Of a stretch of DNA of 64,000 bases, positions 60,387 to 64,000 are shown piece by piece. The notes beneath the pieces are model-generated. The model saw only the letters and a list, made by a program, of their open reading frames with translations, had not been told where the DNA came from and searched no databases. The stretch's first letter is position 1. Every line of letters begins with the position of its first letter. Source of the stretch: Trichomonas vaginalis G3 (taxonomy: Eukaryota > Parabasalia > Trichomonadida > Trichomonadidae); the NCBI RefSeq assembly GCF_026262505.1, contig NC_067208.1, positions 13,153,962 to 13,217,961 of the forward strand, read 5' to 3'. Made by a program: the position numbers and the translations under genes.

Positions 60387-60702
60387 ATGTATGAAATGAA
60401 CAATATACTCGACAAGGGTTTGAATGTAAAGCTAACGAATGAAAATATTGTTGAATTCACTGAGACAGGAGCTGTGTATAAAGATGTAGAACTACTGAAC
60501 AAAAGAGCTAAGGGAAGAAGCAGGAACATGAACAAAGGGTGGAAGCCTATAAAAATTTATGTCAATGATGGCTCAGGAGGTTCAAACATAAAGTATGCAG
60601 AAAGTTATAGAGTTTATGCTCTCAAAGGTGAAAAGCCTTCATTTAAGAACAGCTATTCTAACGCATATCCTCAAAGCTAACGGATGGAGAAGTGGATGAT
60701 AT
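60387..60702 (+). pseudogene. MAV2 copy of the 105 aa basic protein
   Basis: Counterpart of 20606-20923, nearly identical; broken at its end. Confidence 0.6.
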
Positions 60703-60783
60703 GAATGACAGCAAAAATATTAACAGAAATGGCGACAGAGATGCATGGAATTTGTTTACCATCAGTCAATTGAAGGTTAAACT

Positions 60784-61673
60784 TTAAAACAATGTTGGTC
60801 GTTCCCATGGAATATTTTTGACTTTAATGGTATTAGTCATGATATGAATCTCAAGGTATGAACGAGGAGAGATGAGAGACTTATATGCTTCCCAAATTTC
60901 TTCAAAAGGTAATGTTATACCTGACTGTTTCCAAATGAGTTCAATGTCATAACGTGAGAAACCTTGAAAGATAACGAAGTCAGTTATGAGACGTTTTATG
61001 TTTAAAGCAAGAAAACGCCATGTTTGCATAAGTATTGCTACAGTTAAGTGGTAATGTCTGACTTTGTAATGATGTTAGCTAATGGTGAGTCAGGCTTTGA
61101 CACTAAACCTTTTCCGGCGAAGTCGTCGCAAACGAGCAGAGTATTTGAAGGATACTTTTTGAAGGGGTATTTTGAAAGTTTTGACAGAATGTAGTTTGTA
61201 AGTCGTTTCATATCGTAAACTCCTGAGTATTGACGTAAGTGGTGTTTGTCAATAATTCTTTCCATCTCTTCTGAAGTCTTTTGCATTCCTGACTGTATAA
61301 ATTCAACGATGGCATAATATTTCCTCTTACGTCGTCGAACGTAACGTTGAAGAAATTCAATGAGTTCACTGTCTGGAACTTTAACGACAGAGGCTTGAAC
61401 TTTTGACATAAATGTTTTCGCTGTTGAGTCCATAGAGTCTGAAGTTGCTGATATAATGATTTGGTCATAATATGAATCTTGACCTAAACGCTCTGTTATG
61501 AGTATATGACGAATGAGGTTAAATGTCTTACCTGAACCCATCTTTCCACAATAGAAATACACACCATTTGAACAGAATTCATAATCTTTGCTGAAAGGAA
61601 GAATGAGAGAAGAGTTAAGTTTGTCTGTAGTTTCATTCATGTCTTCATCTACGTCATGTATTAAATGCTTCAT
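60784..61673 (-). pseudogene. MAV2 genome-packaging ATPase
   Basis: Shows the family P-loop (YFYCGKMGSGKTFNLIRHIL, residues ~38-57) and Walker B-like LLVCDDFAGKG. Starts MKHLIHDVDEDMNETTDKLN. Lightly broken. Divergent from the E2 ATPase in sequence but the same in motif order. Confidence 0.83.
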
Positions 61674-61689
61674 TTTATCTCCATTAAAA

Positions 61690-62572
61690 ATGCAAGTCAG
61701 AAATATTCAGAACATAGCACCGAGTCTAACTGACAAGAGTATAAAGTATACTATGAACACGTTATGATGAAAACCAACCAAAATTCAAGAAAGTCAGTAT
61801 ACTTATGAATATCCAAGACACTGGGTAGAGTATGTAGGAGGTGAGAAAGCTATTGAAATCAGACAGGTTCGAAGTATTCCAGCAGGAAGGACAATATTAT
61901 TGAAGAACTTTAATGTTTTGAGGTATAATGATGAAACAAAGAAGCAAGATAGTTTTCCCATTGCTGTGTATGTGAACCTAGACACAGGAGATGACATGAA
62001 AGTTTTTAACACAAAGCTTCAAACGGTAGTGAGAGAACAACTTACTGCGGAAGGGCATCCATTACCTTCAGAAGTTACCATAGCATATAATTTTGAAACA
62101 AACTCAATAGATTTTAAAGTCATCTCTGCAAAGAAGTCAGGTTTTACATTTAATGAAGCAGATGTATATTCGAATGAAAACTTCAAAGCTATTGCATGGT
62201 TAGATAATGACGATTGCTTTAAGAAAATATTTAAATTCAGTGACTCAACGATGTCAATAGATGACCTTCGTGGAATGTTACCATCGATGTTTACAGTAGA
62301 AGGTTCAGCAGGATTGCTTACAAGATTGTCAATTGGTGGTATTTGGTCTCGTGAGAACATTGTTATAAAAATCCAGTATAAGTGAATTTGCTGAAGAATC
62401 TATATTATGTCTTTCAAACTACATGTATTCGCCACCGAAGCATTATAGTATAACAAACTTTGTCAGTAAGTTTAACATAAGACTTGTCGAACCTTCTTCA
62501 ATGAAAGATGTTGTGCTACCTAAAGATGGAAAGGATGGACTCATTATTGAGATGATTTTAATTGCATATTAA
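61690..62572 (+). pseudogene. MAV2 structural protein, divergent from the ATPase
   Basis: Counterpart of 21903-22757, with a long open middle (FPIAVYVNLDTGDDMKVF, NFETNSIDFKVISAKKSG). Broken. Family not recognised. Confidence 0.58.
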
Positions 62573-62798
62573 ATGAGCTTGTTCTTGAAGGTCAGTCATG
62601 ATGAAATAACTGTTGTAGAAGATGTTAGCAATTGTTCAGACATTTTGAAGCGAAATAGATGAGATAAGAAAGAAGTTAGATAGACCGCAAAGCGGTGAGG
62701 GCGAAGCCCGTGAGAATGTTTATGTTTCATTGACTTTCTCCAGTAACGAGAACTTTTATGAGATAATATTGAAGAGAGATGATTTTAATATGGTGTAA
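62573..62798 (+). pseudogene. MAV2 small protein upstream of the amphipathic gene
   Basis: Counterpart of 22775-22998 carrying a different GC palindrome (62683-62709). Broken. Confidence 0.5.
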
Positions 62799-63314
62799 AT
62801 GGTAGCTTGGGCAGCTTTAGGCGCAATGGGAACAAAAGCATTAGCATTTGGAGCAAAAGCACTTGGAGCTTATGACGCAGTAAATAAAATGAGTGGAGGA
62901 AGGGTTTCGAAGACATTAGATGCAAATAAAGGGAAGATTGGAGGCTGGGTTGCAAAGAAGTTAAGATTAAATAAAATAGGGCTCATAAATAAAGCATCCA
63001 ATTTGGTTGCGACTGAGTCGGAAAATGCTTTAGGAAAGGACGATGAGTTTTCAAAACACGCAAAAGACTTTAATGACCAGATGAAAGGTGAAACAATGCA
63101 TTTAAATAGAGTCGATGGAACTCTTCCTCCACCAGCAGTTCTTCCGTATGGTCCCTATGGAATGTATGGAAACCCTTACGAAAGACCATTTGACCCATTG
63201 ACTGGTGGAAGTAACTGGTATCATTACGGACGAAGAAGAAAGACAGTCAAGTTGGAGACAGACGTGAAGAAAGCAACTAAAAAGAAACCAAGGAAGAGAG
63301 TTATAAAGCAATGA
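62799..63314 (+). CDS. MAV2 amphipathic, basic-tailed virion protein (171 aa)
   Basis: N-terminal ~35 residues are Ala/Gly-rich and amphipathic (VAWAALGAMGTKALAFGAKA), followed by Gly-rich GKIGGWVAKKLRLNKIG, a Pro/Gly/Tyr-rich middle (YGPYGMYGNPYERPF) and a Lys/Arg-rich end (KKATKKKPRKRVIKQ). This layout recalls the adenovirus internal protein VI, which disrupts membranes and links capsid to core; the likeness is compositional, not sequence-based. The start overlaps the stop region of the upstream gene. Looks whole. Confidence 0.68.
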   Translation: MVAWAALGAMGTKALAFGAKALGAYDAVNKMSGGRVSKTLDANKGKIGGWVAKKLRLNKIGLINKASNLVATESENALGKDDEFSKHAKDFNDQMKGETMHLNRVDGTLPPPAVLPYGPYGMYGNPYERPFDPLTGGSNWYHYGRRRKTVKLETDVKKATKKKPRKRVIKQ

Positions 63315-63321
63315 ATTCATG

Positions 63322-63369
63322 AGGTGAAAAAAGAGGTGAAAAAAGAGGTGAGATTTCACCACTTCACCT
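63322..63369. promoter_or_regulatory. Type B operator array before the right terminal-repeat gene
   Basis: AGGTGAAAAAAG twice, then GGTGAGATTTCACC and an inverted CACCT. The downstream sequence AAATTTATTTTTG and beyond is the same as after the type A array of MAV1 at 23514-23557. Confidence 0.78.
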
Positions 63370-63470
63370 AAATTTATTTTTGCGCTATGTTTTCATACGT
63401 GTGAGGGTGGTGATATCATTAATTTTTAAGTTTATTTTTAAGTTTACTGAAAATTTTTATTTGGATGTAA

Positions 63471-63791
63471 ATGACGAAAACTATTGAGATAACAAACTAC
63501 AACGGTCATGAGTTCAAGAATTTGTTCTTCGTTCCTCGTGAAAATACATTCTATCAGATACGAGGGAGAAAGGGTAAAGTTAGTTTGAGCGTTTATGAAG
63601 GAATGAAGAATGGAAAGTTTATACAAGCATACGATACAAACGGTAAACGTGTTTCATTAGCTTTGTCAAAACTTACTAACATTTATTTTGACAGTGATTT
63701 TGACCTATATGAAGAAGAAAGTGAGTCAGAAGATTATGAGCTGTTATGTGAAGCACAGCAATGGGAGGAGTTGCAATACTTTTGTAAGTGA
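63471..63791 (+). CDS. MAV2 right-end terminal-repeat gene (106 aa)
   Basis: Almost identical to MAV1 23660-23986 for ~75 residues; the acidic tail differs (LYEEESESEDYELLCEAQQW). Much more distant from the MAV2 left-end gene. The preceding TGAAAATTTTTATTTGGATG leader is the same as in MAV1 and also precedes the HNH gene. Looks whole; function unknown. Confidence 0.75.
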   Translation: MTKTIEITNYNGHEFKNLFFVPRENTFYQIRGRKGKVSLSVYEGMKNGKFIQAYDTNGKRVSLALSKLTNIYFDSDFDLYEEESESEDYELLCEAQQWEELQYFCK

Positions 63792-63794
63792 GAA

Positions 63795-63973
63795 CGTTTA
63801 TTTTTACATTAATGAAGTCATTAGTGGTTGGCGGTTTGTAAATATTTAAGGTTAAGTTAGTGTTGTCGTTTGTGTTGTAAAATATACGTTAACGGTTTTG
63901 TAAAGTGTCAAATTCACATATATTGTGTAAGGAGGCGCGCAGTGCCTCAGTACACGACTTAGGGATACTAACT
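63795..63973 (-). repeat. MAV2 right terminal inverted repeat
   Basis: Inverted counterpart of 39447-39640, closer in its inner sequence to the MAV1 ends than to its own left end. The terminal hairpin has a GTGTA/TACAC stem around the conserved loop core. Confidence 0.88.
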
Positions 63974-64000
63974 TCTTTTCCGATCTCTAAACTAGTTGCA

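Larger units (their letters stand above)
39447..63973. mobile_element. Maverick/Polinton MAV2
   Basis: A 24.5 kb Maverick/Polinton, collinear with MAV1 and very similar along most genes. Both ends begin AGTTAGTAT. The two ends carry different paralogues of the terminal-repeat gene and no matching target duplication is visible, which suggests a recombinant element or an altered flank. It has its own accessory block (SF3-helicase-tail-like gene, an E2-like gene, a tRNA-like module) and a duplicated integrase/fibre region. The copy is clearly broken, with roughly two dozen or more breaks, although several small genes remain whole. Confidence 0.9.

Noticed and set aside
63970-63990. TTCCGATCT near the window end looks like the tail of a sequencing adapter.
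   Set aside because: Only nine bases match exactly and the sequence runs on without a break after the element end; chance in AT-rich DNA is enough.

Overview
The window is AT-rich, intron-poor eukaryotic DNA that most likely comes from the parabasalid Trichomonas vaginalis or a close trichomonad. The main reasons are two large Maverick/Polinton elements of the trichomonad type (protein-primed DNA polymerase, retrovirus-like integrase, packaging ATPase, jelly-roll capsid genes and a phage-like tail fibre). Host-style genes between them end in a TAAA stop/polyadenylation signal and one carries a TCA-type initiator just before its ATG. No rRNA, complete tRNA or CRISPR array was found. All virus-like elements are treated as fossils; the species call is inference.

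Layout. (1) 1-950 and 24168-34640 are two parts of one virus-like element (E2 here). It has an SF3 helicase, a packaging ATPase, a jelly-roll major capsid gene, a penton-like gene and small core-like proteins, but no PolB or integrase inside the window. (2) 951-24167 is Maverick 1 (MAV1), inserted into E2, with near-identical ~530 bp terminal inverted repeats and a 5 bp target duplication AAATT. (3) 34641-39446 is a gap with host-like genes (a repeat-bearing unknown protein, a nucleoplasmin-like chaperone, a truncated family member) and a tandem array whose 250 bp unit is four consecutive hairpins. (4) 39447-63973 is Maverick 2 (MAV2), largely collinear with MAV1 and very similar to it, but with different ends, a different accessory block, and a duplicated and partly fused integrase/fibre region.

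Shared Maverick plan, left to right: terminal-repeat gene, small coiled-coil gene, membrane-anchored proline-rich protein, major capsid, small basic protein, Lys/Glu-rich protein, second capsid-like protein, (MAV1 only) NUMOD4/HNH endonuclease, PolB with OTU-like region, two small genes, KilA-N regulators and accessory block, integrase, long tail fibre, then a rightward/divergent morphogenesis block (penton-like, three small conserved proteins, ATPase, two structural proteins, amphipathic basic protein) and the second terminal-repeat gene.

The most novel signal is a shared regulatory grammar with two half-site alphabets. Both have 12 bp-phased half-sites feeding a palindrome. MAV1 uses GTTAG half-sites (palindrome GTTAGATCTAAC); MAV2 and E2 use GGTGA half-sites (palindrome GGTGAGATCTCACC or close). 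They occupy equivalent places, sometimes with identical flanks, and co-occur with different accessory genes. Other strong signals are GC-rich multi-stem palindromes lying in frame inside coding regions, covarying hairpins in the element termini, the phage-like fibre with exchangeable tips, and a protein domain shared between the terminal-repeat gene and the homing-type endonuclease. MAV1 carries roughly a dozen breaks, MAV2 roughly two dozen or more, and E2 under a dozen; several genes in each look whole.
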